Shown here: positions 5,243-13,869 of the stretch, one piece after another | Position numbering within the stretch: the stretch's first letter is position 1 | Layout of the letters: each line of letters starts with the position of its first letter | NCBI GenBank assembly: GCA_035946615.1 | Contig: DASYZB010000008.1 | Location: forward strand, 1 to 40,272 | DNA: 40,272 nt | Direction: 5' to 3' | DNA from: Verrucomicrobiia bacterium | GTDB lineage: Bacteria; Verrucomicrobiota; Verrucomicrobiia; Limisphaerales; UBA8199 | Translations under genes and position numbers: made by a program | The notes under the pieces: model-generated | Databases searched by the model: none | What the model saw: the letters and a program-made list of their open reading frames with translations, nothing else | Told to the model about the DNA's origin: nothing

Positions 5243-7234
5243 TCAGCGTTCTGCTTGCAGGCGCACGGCGTAGCCGCCACCGGGCGCCAGTTGCGCTTTC
5301 AAGACCGTTGCCGCGGAAACGCGTTTCTTCTGCTTCAGGATTTTTTTGGGAAAGCGGTCTGAGTCCGGGGAGTCTGCGTAGATTTCGGCGAGGAAATGGC
5401 CGGGGCCGAGGAAAGTGAGCGGTATTTCAAGCCGGCGGGGTTGCCAATTACTCATGCTGCCAATGAACCAGTCAGTCCCATGGCGGCGGGCGATGGTCAC
5501 AAACTGGCCAGGGGCGCCGGCGAGGCCGCGAGTTTCATCCCAAGTGGTGGGGACGCTTTTGATGAAGTCGAACGCAGGCTGGTCTTTATAGGCCTGGGGG
5601 CAATCCGAAACCATTTGGAATGGGGCTTCATAGACGACGTACATGGCGAGTTGCTGGGCGCGCGTGCCCATGACCATGGGCCTTCGCCCGCGCGGTTCAA
5701 ACTCGGCGAAGGTGACATTATCGAATCCGCCGGGGGTATAATCCATCCGGCCAGCGAGCATCCTCGTGAAGGGGAGCGTGACGCGGTGGTCCGGGTTGTC
5801 TCGCGCGCCCGCCTTGGATTGCTCCATCCCCGCCACGGCTTCATAGCCCATGATATTGGGATAGGTGCGGTCCAGGCCGCTGGGTTTGGTGCAGCCATGA
5901 AAATCGACCATGAGATGGTGGCGCGCGGCCATGTCCGCCGCGTGGTAATAGAACGCGATTCCCGCCTGGTCATCGCGTTCGATGAAATCGATTTTCACGC
6001 CGGCCACGCCCCATTTTTCGTAGATGGGAAACGCTTCATCCATTTGCCGGCTGGCTTCCTGGTAACCAAGCCAAATCCATACCTTCACATTCTTTTGGGC
6101 TGCGTATCGCGCGAGTTCGGGGATGTCCACGCGGCCATTCATCCGGGTGATGTCCCCGTGGGCGAACCAGCCGGCGTCCACGAGCATGTAGGGGAAGCCG
6201 GAAGTTGCGGCAAAGTCCACGTAATACTTCATTGTTTCTGTGGTGTAGGCGGATTTTCCGTCCGGCCCGATGCTGCCGCTCCACCAATCCCAGGCGGCTT
6301 TGCCGGGATGAATCCAGGAGGTGTCGGAAAACGCGGCTGGCGGGTTGAGGCTGGTGAGGACGGTGGATTCGATGAGTTTAGCCGGTTCACTGGCCACCAT
6401 CAGGACGCGCCAGGCCGAGTGGTAAGGCAATGTGCCCGAGACAGCCAGTGTGGGGTCCTCGACGTGCGGCGCCAGGCGGGTTTCGAACCAGTGGCCGCCC
6501 CAATTTCCGGAGGGGTTGACCAAATACATGGCGGTGGAATCCCGGAGGCCGGCCTCGGTAATGGCCAGCCAGCCTACGCCCGGCACATTCATCAGCAGCG
6601 GCAGGCCGAGCAGCACCGTGCTGGCCACGCCGCCCTGGTTTGAAAAGGCGGTGATGGGCAGCTTGAGAAATTCACTCTCATACATGGACCGGTAATTGGG
6701 AAGGACCAGGGCGTAGGTGGTCGCATCCTTGCTGATTCGAAACTGGGTGTTTTCCCTGGACAGGCGGAAGTCTTTGAGCCCGGGTTGTTCCGGAACGACA
6801 TACCGGAAGGCAACGGCGTCATCATAGGCGCGGGCTTCAATCGCGAGCTTTCGCGACGGGGCCGCGTTTTCGCGCAGGTCCAGGCGCAGGGCATTAAAAT
6901 GATTGCGCGCGGCGCTGACCTTGCCGGTCAGGAGGCGGTAACTCTCATCGGTCTGAGACGGGGTGGCATCGAGCAGCCGAACATCCGCGCCCAGAATGGG
7001 TTGGCCCTCGAATTCGAGACCAAGCCCCGATTCGTTGAGGAGCGGTTCGCCGCGGAATGAAACTGAATAAACCAGGTGCGCTGGGGCCGACGTGTTTTGG
7101 TCCGGCACGATGGAAAACTGAACTATCAGCCGGCCATCGGGCGAGGTGAGTGGCGGAAAGGCCGGTTGCGAAGCGGCGCACAAAGTTCCGAGGAGGAGTG
7201 TCAGAGCGGAATATCGCAAAGAATCAGAGAGCAT
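5243..7234 (-). CDS. Exported GH97 glycoside hydrolase
   Basis: A 663-residue protein with a signal peptide (LRYSALTLLLGTLCAASQ) and the full GH97 architecture: an N-terminal beta-sandwich (SPDGRLIVQFSI, LRENAAPSRKLAIEARAYDD, VAFRYVVP), a catalytic barrel from about residue 310 (PGKAAWDWWSGSI, YMLVDAGWF) and a C-terminal sandwich. Family members are alpha-glucosidases (inverting) or alpha-galactosidases (retaining) of the SusB group. GVKIDFIERDDQ, with Asp at about 416, resembles the region that holds the nucleophile in retaining members, so an alpha-galactosidase-like activity is suggested but not proven. It lies downstream of the isomerase-like gene on the same strand, across a purine-rich repeat. 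The product is probably periplasmic. Confidence 0.88.
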   Translation of the reverse strand: MLSDSLRYSALTLLLGTLCAASQPAFPPLTSPDGRLIVQFSIVPDQNTSAPAHLVYSVSFRGEPLLNESGLGLEFEGQPILGADVRLLDATPSQTDESYRLLTGKVSAARNHFNALRLDLRENAAPSRKLAIEARAYDDAVAFRYVVPEQPGLKDFRLSRENTQFRISKDATTYALVLPNYRSMYESEFLKLPITAFSNQGGVASTVLLGLPLLMNVPGVGWLAITEAGLRDSTAMYLVNPSGNWGGHWFETRLAPHVEDPTLAVSGTLPYHSAWRVLMVASEPAKLIESTVLTSLNPPAAFSDTSWIHPGKAAWDWWSGSIGPDGKSAYTTETMKYYVDFAATSGFPYMLVDAGWFAHGDITRMNGRVDIPELARYAAQKNVKVWIWLGYQEASRQMDEAFPIYEKWGVAGVKIDFIERDDQAGIAFYYHAADMAARHHLMVDFHGCTKPSGLDRTYPNIMGYEAVAGMEQSKAGARDNPDHRVTLPFTRMLAGRMDYTPGGFDNVTFAEFEPRGRRPMVMGTRAQQLAMYVVYEAPFQMVSDCPQAYKDQPAFDFIKSVPTTWDETRGLAGAPGQFVTIARRHGTDWFIGSMSNWQPRRLEIPLTFLGPGHFLAEIYADSPDSDRFPKKILKQKKRVSAATVLKAQLAPGGGYAVRLQAER

Positions 7235-7251
7235 ATGACGGAGGGAGACCC

Positions 7252-7364
7252 AAGAGTGGGAGCAGGAGTAAGAGTGGGAGCAGGAGTAAGAGTAGGAGCA
7301 GGAGTAAGAGTAAGAGCAGGAGTAAGAGTAAGAGCAAGAGCACGAGTAAAAGTAAGAGTAAGAT
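7252..7364. repeat. Purine-only hexamer tandem repeat in the leader of the GH97 gene
   Basis: About 113 bases are made almost wholly of 6-base units such as GAGTAA, GAGTGG and GAGCAG on the plus strand, with 12- and 18-base higher-order periods at the left end and drift toward GAGTAA/GAGCAA on the right. It fills nearly the whole gap between two minus-strand genes, ending 17 bases from each. In mRNA it would be a pyrimidine-rich leader. Slippage would alter spacing before the GH97 start rather than any reading frame. Confidence 0.85.
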
Positions 7365-7381
7365 ATAGAGGCGGGGACTTC

Positions 7382-9013
7382 TTAGGCAAGGGCCACTGCA
7401 CCGCACAAGTGGACCTCAAGCCCCAGTTCGGCGAGCATGGCCGCCTTGATGCGGCAGGCGCGATGGGCCTGCTTGGGGTTGGGCGCATAGACGACCTGGA
7501 TATGGTTGGACTTATGGCGGGCCATCATCTGGTCGCGCGTGATGCCTTCGAGCACCGCGTGCATAATCGGCCATTGGGGCGTGGTCTCGCGCCAGCGGCG
7601 CTGGGTCTCTTGCTCAGGCAATTCCACTACGCGCGCGACTCCGAGGTCGCAGTGCAGCTTGCCGTCCATGGTGAATATCCGGCTCCAAACGATGTGCCCC
7701 GGTTTTGAGACGCCTTTGATCGTGCCGCCTCCGAGCCGGAAGTACATTGGCGGTTGTCTTTCACTGACGGCCCCTTTGTAGCCGCCAATGAGATGGGCAG
7801 GGGGGACAGCCCCGGAGATGAGGAAGACCCAAATGTAATCGTTGAGCCCGCGCCCCCTGAAATGCCGGCCCCAACGCAGGTCATGCAGGGTGTTCTCCGG
7901 GGCAAACCCAAGCTGCCGCCAAAGGCGGAAGGTCACCAGGCCGTCCAGGCCGGCGCATTCATCGACTTCATTAAAGTGGGGAATGGGCTCGCCTTCGAAC
8001 AGAATTCGGCCTGATTCGCGGGACTTTACCGGGGGACGCTCCGAGTTGTTGAGGAGGCCCTCGACGAGGTCGCTAGCGGGGGCGAGGTCCTTGAGTCCTT
8101 GCTGGTATTGAATGCCGATAGCGGCGCAGCCAAACTCCGATGCCAGCCGGACCGCTGCCACATACATTCTGCATTGGTCGAGCGTCTGGGCTTTTGTAAG
8201 CTCCGTTTGCTCGTCGGTTCCCCAATGAAAGCGCATTCCCTTTTTGAGCAGCCAATCGAGCACCTGATTGGCCTCTGTGGCGGTGACCTGTTGCATGGCG
8301 GCATAAAGAGAGGACTGGCTGAGCCGCTCTTTGAACACGCCGGTTGGATGCAGGAGTTCGTCGGGGATAATGGCGTTAAACATGCCCATGCATCCTTCGT
8401 CGAACACACCCATGATGGCCTTGTCCTGGCGCAGTTTACGGGCAGCGCGTCTGCCGAGTTGGTCGTCCTCATGAGAGAGTTTGAGCAACCGCAAGTCCTG
8501 GACATGGCTTTGATCGTGGCGGATGGCGCCGTCGGCCAGCCAATCGCGGAGGCCTGCTTTGAAAAAGCCATCGGTAAAATCTTCGCTCCAAAGAGTGCTG
8601 TACGGAATGCCTGACTTGGTCATTGACCCATTCAGGTTAAGCATGCCGACCAATCCGGGCCAGGTGCCGCTCCAATTGGCGACGGTGAGGACAGGGCCGC
8701 GATGGGCGCTCAAGCCGGCCAGCAGATGATGGCTGTACTGCCAGACCGATTCCGCCACAATGAGCGGCGCGGATGAGTCGATGCGCCGAAAGACCTCCAT
8801 GCCCATTTTTTGGGAATCGATGAAGCCGTGTTGCTTTTGTTTATCGTAAGAGTGGGCGCGAACGATACTCCAGCCTTCCGCCTTGAGGGCCTTGCCGAGG
8901 GCGGCCTCCATTTTGGCCTGCTCCGGCCAGCATTTCTGGTTAGCGGAAAGCCGGAGGTCGCCATTGGAAACCAAATAAGCCTGTTTTGGTTTGAGGGGTT
9001 TAATGTTGTTCAT
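7382..9013 (-). CDS. L-fucose/L-arabinose isomerase-superfamily protein
   Basis: A 543-residue protein from ATG 9013; a TTG four codons upstream is possible. It has the length and layout of the fucose/arabinose isomerase superfamily: an N-terminal half with Rossmann-like segments ([35 protein letters not shown]), a middle region with [19 protein letters not shown] followed by [18 protein letters not shown], and a C-terminal domain ending [11 protein letters not shown]. These enzymes interconvert aldoses and ketoses with a divalent metal. The metal ligands could not be assigned with certainty, so the substrate and even the activity are open. It is divergent from the GalU-like and kinase-pyrophosphorylase genes and upstream of the GH97 gene, a context of sugar use. 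Confidence 0.7.
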   Translation of the reverse strand: MNNIKPLKPKQAYLVSNGDLRLSANQKCWPEQAKMEAALGKALKAEGWSIVRAHSYDKQKQHGFIDSQKMGMEVFRRIDSSAPLIVAESVWQYSHHLLAGLSAHRGPVLTVANWSGTWPGLVGMLNLNGSMTKSGIPYSTLWSEDFTDGFFKAGLRDWLADGAIRHDQSHVQDLRLLKLSHEDDQLGRRAARKLRQDKAIMGVFDEGCMGMFNAIIPDELLHPTGVFKERLSQSSLYAAMQQVTATEANQVLDWLLKKGMRFHWGTDEQTELTKAQTLDQCRMYVAAVRLASEFGCAAIGIQYQQGLKDLAPASDLVEGLLNNSERPPVKSRESGRILFEGEPIPHFNEVDECAGLDGLVTFRLWRQLGFAPENTLHDLRWGRHFRGRGLNDYIWVFLISGAVPPAHLIGGYKGAVSERQPPMYFRLGGGTIKGVSKPGHIVWSRIFTMDGKLHCDLGVARVVELPEQETQRRWRETTPQWPIMHAVLEGITRDQMMARHKSNHIQVVYAPNPKQAHRACRIKAAMLAELGLEVHLCGAVALA

Positions 9014-9061
9014 AGCGCGAACCAAATTCGGCCTTGTTTAACATGGCCGTGGGCTTTTGAC

Positions 9062-9093
9062 CATTTTAGAATTTTGAATTTTGATTTTCGATT
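9062..9093 (-). repeat. A-rich tract upstream of the isomerase-like gene
   Basis: Read on the minus strand it consists of AAAATC, AAAATTC and TCTAAAATG-like units. It begins about 49 bases upstream of ATG 9013 and resembles the tracts at 101-135 and 9391-9420. Confidence 0.5.
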
Positions 9094-9150
9094 GGATGGA
9101 AGACAATTTTCCCAGGGTAGCTCGTTTCTCGCAACGCTGGGCTGGAGGAC

Positions 9151-9169
9151 AGAATCCCTTCGGGATTCT
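9151..9169. repeat. Perfect hairpin, 8-bp stem with TTC loop
   Basis: AGAATCCC-TTC-GGGATTCT. The TTC loop and short perfect stem are like the hairpin at 5168-5184, although the stem sequence differs. It is not near a gene end, which argues against a terminator and for a small palindromic repeat. Confidence 0.6.
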
Positions 9170-9390
9170 CGGGCGACACCTCCGTTGTCAGAAGGTCCGC
9201 AGCGACCAGCGGGGTGCGCGCTAGGGAGCACGAAGCCTCCCCCTGCCGGTTTTAGCTCGCTGCTGAGTCCGGAACCACATAACCAAAAACCAACAACAAC
9301 CGGCGAGCGTTTCGCGCACGGTGAGACAAAAGCACAAATTTATTTCGGGACTTGACCTGTATGTGAAAGTGGAGAGTGGGAAAGGAATAC

Positions 9391-9420
9391 TAAATCAAAA
9401 ATCAGAATCCCAAAATCCTA
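9391..9420 (+). repeat. A-rich tract upstream of the GalU-like gene
   Basis: Units AAATCAAAAATC, AGAATCC and AAAATCC. It ends 57 bases before ATG 9478 and about 20 bases before the TATTCT box at 9441, the position of an UP element. Confidence 0.5.
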
Positions 9421-9437
9421 CTCTGTTGACGGCCCCA

Positions 9438-9446
9438 TGCTATTCT
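9438..9446 (+). promoter_or_regulatory. Putative extended -10 promoter of the GalU-like gene
   Basis: TGC followed by TATTCT (9441-9446). No good -35 lies 17 bases upstream, which an extended -10 can tolerate. The same TGC-TATTCT occurs before hflX at 21153-21161. Confidence 0.35.
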
Positions 9447-9477
9447 GCAAGCCTCACCGGATTCGAGCGAAGAACCC

Positions 9478-10323
9478 ATGGAAATCAAGAAAGCCATTAT
9501 CACGGCAGCAGGCAAAACACAGCGGACGTTGCCGTTGCAGACGTTGGTTGATCGCGACGGGGTGACTAAAACGGCCTTGCGCATCCTGATTGAGGAAATT
9601 GGGGCCGCGGGCATCGAGGAAATCTGCATCGTGATTTTCCCAGGCGATCAGGCGGCCTATGAGGCAGCAGCCGCCGGGCATGGGAAAAGATTACGATTTG
9701 TCGAGCAGGACCAGGCGCTGGGTTATGGCCATGCGGTTTTCTGCGCCAAGGATTTTGCGGGGCGCGAGCCCTTTTTGCTTTTGGTGGGAGACCATCTCTA
9801 CGTCAGTGGCGGGCAGAAACGCTGCGCGCAGCAACTGGTCGAGATTGCAGCCGCCGAGAGTTGCGCCGTATCGGCCGCGCAGGCAACCCATGAAAGCAAG
9901 CTCCCCTATTACGGAGCGGTGGGGGGACACCTGGCTGCCGGGCGAAAGGGTTTGTATGAAATCGCGGATGTATTGGAAAAGCCGACGCCGACCGAAGCCG
10001 AGCAACGGCTCATTGTCCCCGGACTGCGCGCCGGGCATTACCTTTGTTTTTTCGGCATGCACGTGCTGACGGCGGCGCTGATGGAACTGCTGGCCGAAGA
10101 GATGACATGCTCCGCCGGCAAAGGTGTCCATCTGACGCGCGCGTTATCGCGTCTGGCCAAGCGTGAACGGTACCTGGCTTGCGAGCTTTCCGGGCGGCGC
10201 TATGACATCGGGGTGAAATATGGGCTGTTAACTGCGCAATTGGCGCTCGCGCTGGATGGGCAGGACAGGGATGAGGTCCTGAGCGGGGTGGTGGAATTGC
10301 TGGCGCGCCGCGTGATGGGCTGA
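9478..10323 (+). CDS. GalU-like sugar nucleotidyltransferase with altered signature loop
   Basis: The 281-residue protein has the length and fold pattern of bacterial UTP-glucose-1-phosphate uridylyltransferases: [20 protein letters not shown] at the start, [18 protein letters not shown] (GalU: Q..P.GLGHAV), LLLVGDHLY for the metal-binding Asp strand, and [17 protein letters not shown] at the end (GalU: D.G...G...A). The N-terminal loop deviates: the usual G-x-G-T-R-x-x-P-x-T-K-x-x-P-K pattern is missing its second lysine and several glycines, reading [17 protein letters not shown]. Activity may be altered or regulatory. It lies 24 bases before the kinase-pyrophosphorylase fusion, so they should be co-transcribed. 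Confidence 0.75.
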   Translation: MEIKKAIITAAGKTQRTLPLQTLVDRDGVTKTALRILIEEIGAAGIEEICIVIFPGDQAAYEAAAAGHGKRLRFVEQDQALGYGHAVFCAKDFAGREPFLLLVGDHLYVSGGQKRCAQQLVEIAAAESCAVSAAQATHESKLPYYGAVGGHLAAGRKGLYEIADVLEKPTPTEAEQRLIVPGLRAGHYLCFFGMHVLTAALMELLAEEMTCSAGKGVHLTRALSRLAKRERYLACELSGRRYDIGVKYGLLTAQLALALDGQDRDEVLSGVVELLARRVMG

Positions 10324-10347
10324 GTTGGCTGTCGCAAGGGGCTTGGC

Positions 10348-13300
10348 ATGTCTAAATTAACTCGCATCATCACGGCAACGGACCCGTTCGAGCGGAACCA
10401 ATCCGTCGAAGGGGCCTGTGCCGGGGTTTCGGTTGAGGGCCTGCTCGAGGAATGCGCTGAGTTGGACCGGTTCCGCCGGCACTGCGATAACCTGTATGAG
10501 CGAGTGCGCGCCCTTTTTTTCCTGTACGCCCTGCACCGATTTCATCTGCCCCAGGCATTGGCAGCGCAATCTTCGGAGGCCCGTCCGGGGCCTCGTTCGT
10601 TCATCCCGTTCAAAGGTTACGAGCACCTGCTGCAGCGGCGTTTCGAAGAGGCTATCGAGCAATTTCTCGAGGCCCAACTGGCCGCCGGGCCCAGCGACAC
10701 CATTTCGAGCGCGTTGGCTGCAGCGTATCACCGGCTAGCCTTTCAAACGCTGGCCGACCAGGTCCGCCGCAGCGTGCGCTCGGTGCGCGGCAACCAATGG
10801 ATGTTCCGCATGGGCCACCCGTCCGACCAGCCCCTGCGGCTGCGCCCTGAACTGCTCCGGCGCGACCCTGCCGATGGGACCTACCCGATTCTGCGCGAAT
10901 GCACTCCCGTGCGCATGGACCTGACCCATTGCGGCTGGAGCGACATCTTCTTTCTAGGGATGGACTATCCCGAGGGGGCGAAGGTTCTCAATATCTCGAT
11001 TGATCTTGGCGTGCATGGCCGTGATGATTTGCCGCGCCCGCCCGTCGAGGCCTACCTGCGCGTCATCGAGGAGCCTATCTTGCGCCTGGTGAGTGTCGAT
11101 CTGGGGGCGGCGGCGGACATCTCGACCCTGGCGGAGGTATTCGATTTTGCGAAGGATTACCTGGGATTGCTCAAAGCGGCGGTGATCGCTGCCGGCATCG
11201 TTCCTCCAGGCATCGAAGGGTCCGGCCATAGCCTGGCCGACCTCCTGGGCCGCATTGTCCGGCCCGGAGCGGGCCTGGAGATTGTCAGCAGCGTCAACCA
11301 TATCCCCAAAGGCTCGCGCCTTGCGGTCTCAACGACTTTGCTGGCGGCCCTTGTGAGCGTTTGCATGAGGGCCACCCGCCAGGCGGCATCGCTTGCCGGC
11401 CCGTTGGAAGAACATGAGCGGCGACTGGTTTTGGCGCGCGCGCTTCTGGGCGAATGGCTGGGGGGTTCCGGCGGCGGCTGGCAGGATTCGGGCGGTGTTT
11501 GGCCGGGAATGAAATTAATTGAGGGCGTGCTGGCCGGGGAAGGGGACCCTGAATTTGGGATCAGCCGTGGCCGGTTGATGCCGCAGCACCGCATCTTGCA
11601 AGCCGAGGATGCCTCTGCGCAAATCCGCAAGAAACTCCAGGACAGCCTGGTCCTGGTCCATGGCGGCATGGCGCAGAACGTCGGGCCGATTCTTGAAATG
11701 GTGACCGAGAAGTACTTGCTTCGTTCGGAAGCCGAATGGGCGGCGCGCCAGAGCATGCTGGGCATTCTGGACGAAATCCTGGCGGCGTTGCGGGAGGGCA
11801 ACGTGCAACGGATTGGCGCGGCAACGACTCGCAATTTCCAGCAGCCAATCCAAACCATTATTCCCTGGGCCACAAATTATTTCACCGAAAGCGTTATCAG
11901 CCGAGTCCGGGCGGAATTGGGGGCTGACTTTTGGGGGTTTTGGATGCTGGGCGGCATGTCGGGTGGGGGCATGGGTTTCATTGTTGCGCCGGAAAAGAAG
12001 GCCATGGCCCAGGAGCGACTGCAGGAAATCATGCGCGGGGCTAAACGGGAGCTCGAACAGGCACTGCCTTTTGCCATGGACCCTGTGGTCTATGATTTTG
12101 CCATCAACGAACGCGGTTCAGTGGCAGAATTGTTTGAGGGCAGCGCGGCATTGATGCCTTCCGGCTATTATACCCTCATCGCGCCGGGGCTGCTGCGCCT
12201 GGACCGCCACTCCCTTTCCACCCTGCGCCGGGCGGAATTAGACAAGTTCGGCGCTGCGTGCCGCACCCGGCCTGAATTGGGGGGCGTGGTGCAGACTCTC
12301 TTTGATGTGATGCTGCCCCGAGGCAGAGCAGAGATGACCGGCGGACAATCTCTGGCCGCGCTTCTTGAACAACACGGCTTCGACCGCTTGCAACACGAGC
12401 AAATCCGCGCCGACCTCAAACAAGGGCATATTGGTCTCGCGCAGAACCGGCTGCCGGCGAGCGTGGTTTTGGAGGATGCCGGCGTGGAGGAAGTAGCGGA
12501 CCTCAGCAGGCCCGAGGCATCGGCTGCCCCGTCGAGCGCGGAGGCGGAGCTTCAGGAAATAGGTTTGGCCTCTCTTAAGAGGGGGGAAGTTGCGGTGGTT
12601 TCGCTTGCGGCGGGGGCGGGGAGCCGGTGGACCCAGGGGGCCGGGGTGGTTAAGGCACTGCACCCATTCTGCAAACTTGCCGGGCGCCATCGCTCATTCA
12701 TTGAAACCCATTTGGCCAAGAGCCGGCGGATTTCACAAATCGCGGGCGTTCCTCTTGCGCACCTCTTTACCACCAGTTACCTCACTCATGCGCCCATCGA
12801 GGAGTTCCTCAACCAACAGCGGCATTACAATTACCAGGGGCCTCTATTCCTTTCGCCCGGCAAATCGGTCGGCTTGCGCCTCATTCCCACTGTGCGCGAC
12901 CTGAGGTTCATGTGGGAAGAAATGCCCCAGCAAATCCTCGATGAACAGCAACAAAAGGTCCGCGACAGTCTCCGGCACGCCTTGATTAATTGGGCCCGCA
13001 CGGCTGGTGAGGCCAGCGATTACACGGACAATCTTCCGCTCCAATGTCTGCATCCGGTCGGTCATTGGTATGAAGTGCCAAACCTCCTTCGCAACGGGGC
13101 TCTAGGGCGCCTCCTGGCGGAGCGTCCGCAACTCAAATACCTGCTGCTTCACAATATTGACACGGTGGGCGCGGACGCCGACCCGGGATTGCTGGGGCTG
13201 CACATTCGCAGCGGGGCCTGCCTGACATTCGAAGTTATCCGGCGGCGCCTGGAAGATCGCGGGGGCGGTTTGGCCCGAGTCAATGGCCGCGCGCGGCTGG

Positions 13301-13716
13301 TGGAGGGGCTGGCTGTGCCGCGGGAAGAGATGGAGTTTGCGCTGAGCTATTACAACTCGAACACCTGCTGGATCGATCTCGATAAACTTTTGACAGCCTT
13401 TGGGCTCACGCCCTCGGACCTCAATGAGGAGTCCAAGGTCGCTGCGGCCATACGCGCCCTGGCCGCCCGGATGCCGACCTATATCACACTCAAAGAGGTG
13501 AAGAAACGCTGGGGCCATGGACAGGAGGACATCTTCCCCGTTTCCCAATTCGAAAAGCTCTGGGTGGATATGACCGGGCTGCCGGAGATCGATTCGAGAT
13601 TTGTGGTGGTGCCCCGCTTGCGCGGCCAGCAACTCAAAGACCAGGCCCAACTCGACGGCTGGTTGCGCGACGGCTCAGCCAATTATGTCGAGACTTTGTG
13701 CGACTGGGGGCGCTAA
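10348..13716 (+). CDS. Fucokinase-type GHMP kinase fused to UDP-sugar pyrophosphorylase
   Basis: The 1122-residue protein has two enzymatic halves. The first (about 1-735) is a GHMP kinase of the fucokinase/FKP type: [16 protein letters not shown] near residue 187, [17 protein letters not shown] near 320 (the usual G-L-G-T-S loop altered), the hallmark [17 protein letters not shown] near 376, and [12 protein letters not shown] near 536. The second (about 745-1122) is a UDPGP-family uridylyltransferase: [12 protein letters not shown] at 750, [23 protein letters not shown] near 935 and [12 protein letters not shown] near 1001. Together they could phosphorylate a free sugar at C1 and activate it to UDP-sugar. 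Bacteroides FKP combines a kinase of this type with a pyrophosphorylase in the opposite order. A sequence AAGGGG stands about 6 bases before the ATG. Confidence 0.85.
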   Translation: MSKLTRIITATDPFERNQSVEGACAGVSVEGLLEECAELDRFRRHCDNLYERVRALFFLYALHRFHLPQALAAQSSEARPGPRSFIPFKGYEHLLQRRFEEAIEQFLEAQLAAGPSDTISSALAAAYHRLAFQTLADQVRRSVRSVRGNQWMFRMGHPSDQPLRLRPELLRRDPADGTYPILRECTPVRMDLTHCGWSDIFFLGMDYPEGAKVLNISIDLGVHGRDDLPRPPVEAYLRVIEEPILRLVSVDLGAAADISTLAEVFDFAKDYLGLLKAAVIAAGIVPPGIEGSGHSLADLLGRIVRPGAGLEIVSSVNHIPKGSRLAVSTTLLAALVSVCMRATRQAASLAGPLEEHERRLVLARALLGEWLGGSGGGWQDSGGVWPGMKLIEGVLAGEGDPEFGISRGRLMPQHRILQAEDASAQIRKKLQDSLVLVHGGMAQNVGPILEMVTEKYLLRSEAEWAARQSMLGILDEILAALREGNVQRIGAATTRNFQQPIQTIIPWATNYFTESVISRVRAELGADFWGFWMLGGMSGGGMGFIVAPEKKAMAQERLQEIMRGAKRELEQALPFAMDPVVYDFAINERGSVAELFEGSAALMPSGYYTLIAPGLLRLDRHSLSTLRRAELDKFGAACRTRPELGGVVQTLFDVMLPRGRAEMTGGQSLAALLEQHGFDRLQHEQIRADLKQGHIGLAQNRLPASVVLEDAGVEEVADLSRPEASAAPSSAEAELQEIGLASLKRGEVAVVSLAAGAGSRWTQGAGVVKALHPFCKLAGRHRSFIETHLAKSRRISQIAGVPLAHLFTTSYLTHAPIEEFLNQQRHYNYQGPLFLSPGKSVGLRLIPTVRDLRFMWEEMPQQILDEQQQKVRDSLRHALINWARTAGEASDYTDNLPLQCLHPVGHWYEVPNLLRNGALGRLLAERPQLKYLLLHNIDTVGADADPGLLGLHIRSGACLTFEVIRRRLEDRGGGLARVNGRARLVEGLAVPREEMEFALSYYNSNTCWIDLDKLLTAFGLTPSDLNEESKVAAAIRALAARMPTYITLKEVKKRWGHGQEDIFPVSQFEKLWVDMTGLPEIDSRFVVVPRLRGQQLKDQAQLDGWLRDGSANYVETLCDWGR

Positions 13717-13744
13717 TTCGCGGATACCAGCCCGAAACTCCAAT

Positions 13745-13801
13745 GACACGAATTGCCGCGAAGGGGATTTGAGAGAAAAACTTCTAACCCAAATTCGTGT
13801 C
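13745..13801. terminator. 10-bp inverted repeat between convergent genes
   Basis: GACACGAATT (13745-13754) and AATTCGTGTC (13792-13801) are perfect inverted copies 37 bases apart. The fusion gene and the alpha-2-macroglobulin gene converge on this 153-base gap. The long loop is unusual for an intrinsic terminator, so a protein-binding or mobile-element role remains open. Confidence 0.4.
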
Positions 13802-13869
13802 TCCCAAAAGGAACTCAGGCAGGCTGGGATTCCCACCTCCGAGCGCGCTTGGCCAAAGCCTGTGGACCA

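Larger units (their letters stand above)
9014..9477. other. 464-base divergent intergenic region without a gene
   Basis: It separates the isomerase-like gene (minus) from the GalU-like gene (plus). It contains two A-rich tracts in opposite orientation, one before each gene, a perfect hairpin at 9151-9169, and a promoter-like -10 at 9441. The middle part, about 9110-9300, is GC-richer and carries no frame that resembles a known protein. Confidence 0.6.

Noticed and set aside
5396-6643. 415-codon plus-strand frame inside the GH97 gene
   Set aside because: It is antisense to GH97, whose full domain order is clear.
7150-7368. Arg/Ser/Lys-repeat peptide on the plus strand
   Set aside because: It is only the translation of the hexamer repeat; there is no promoter or start signal.
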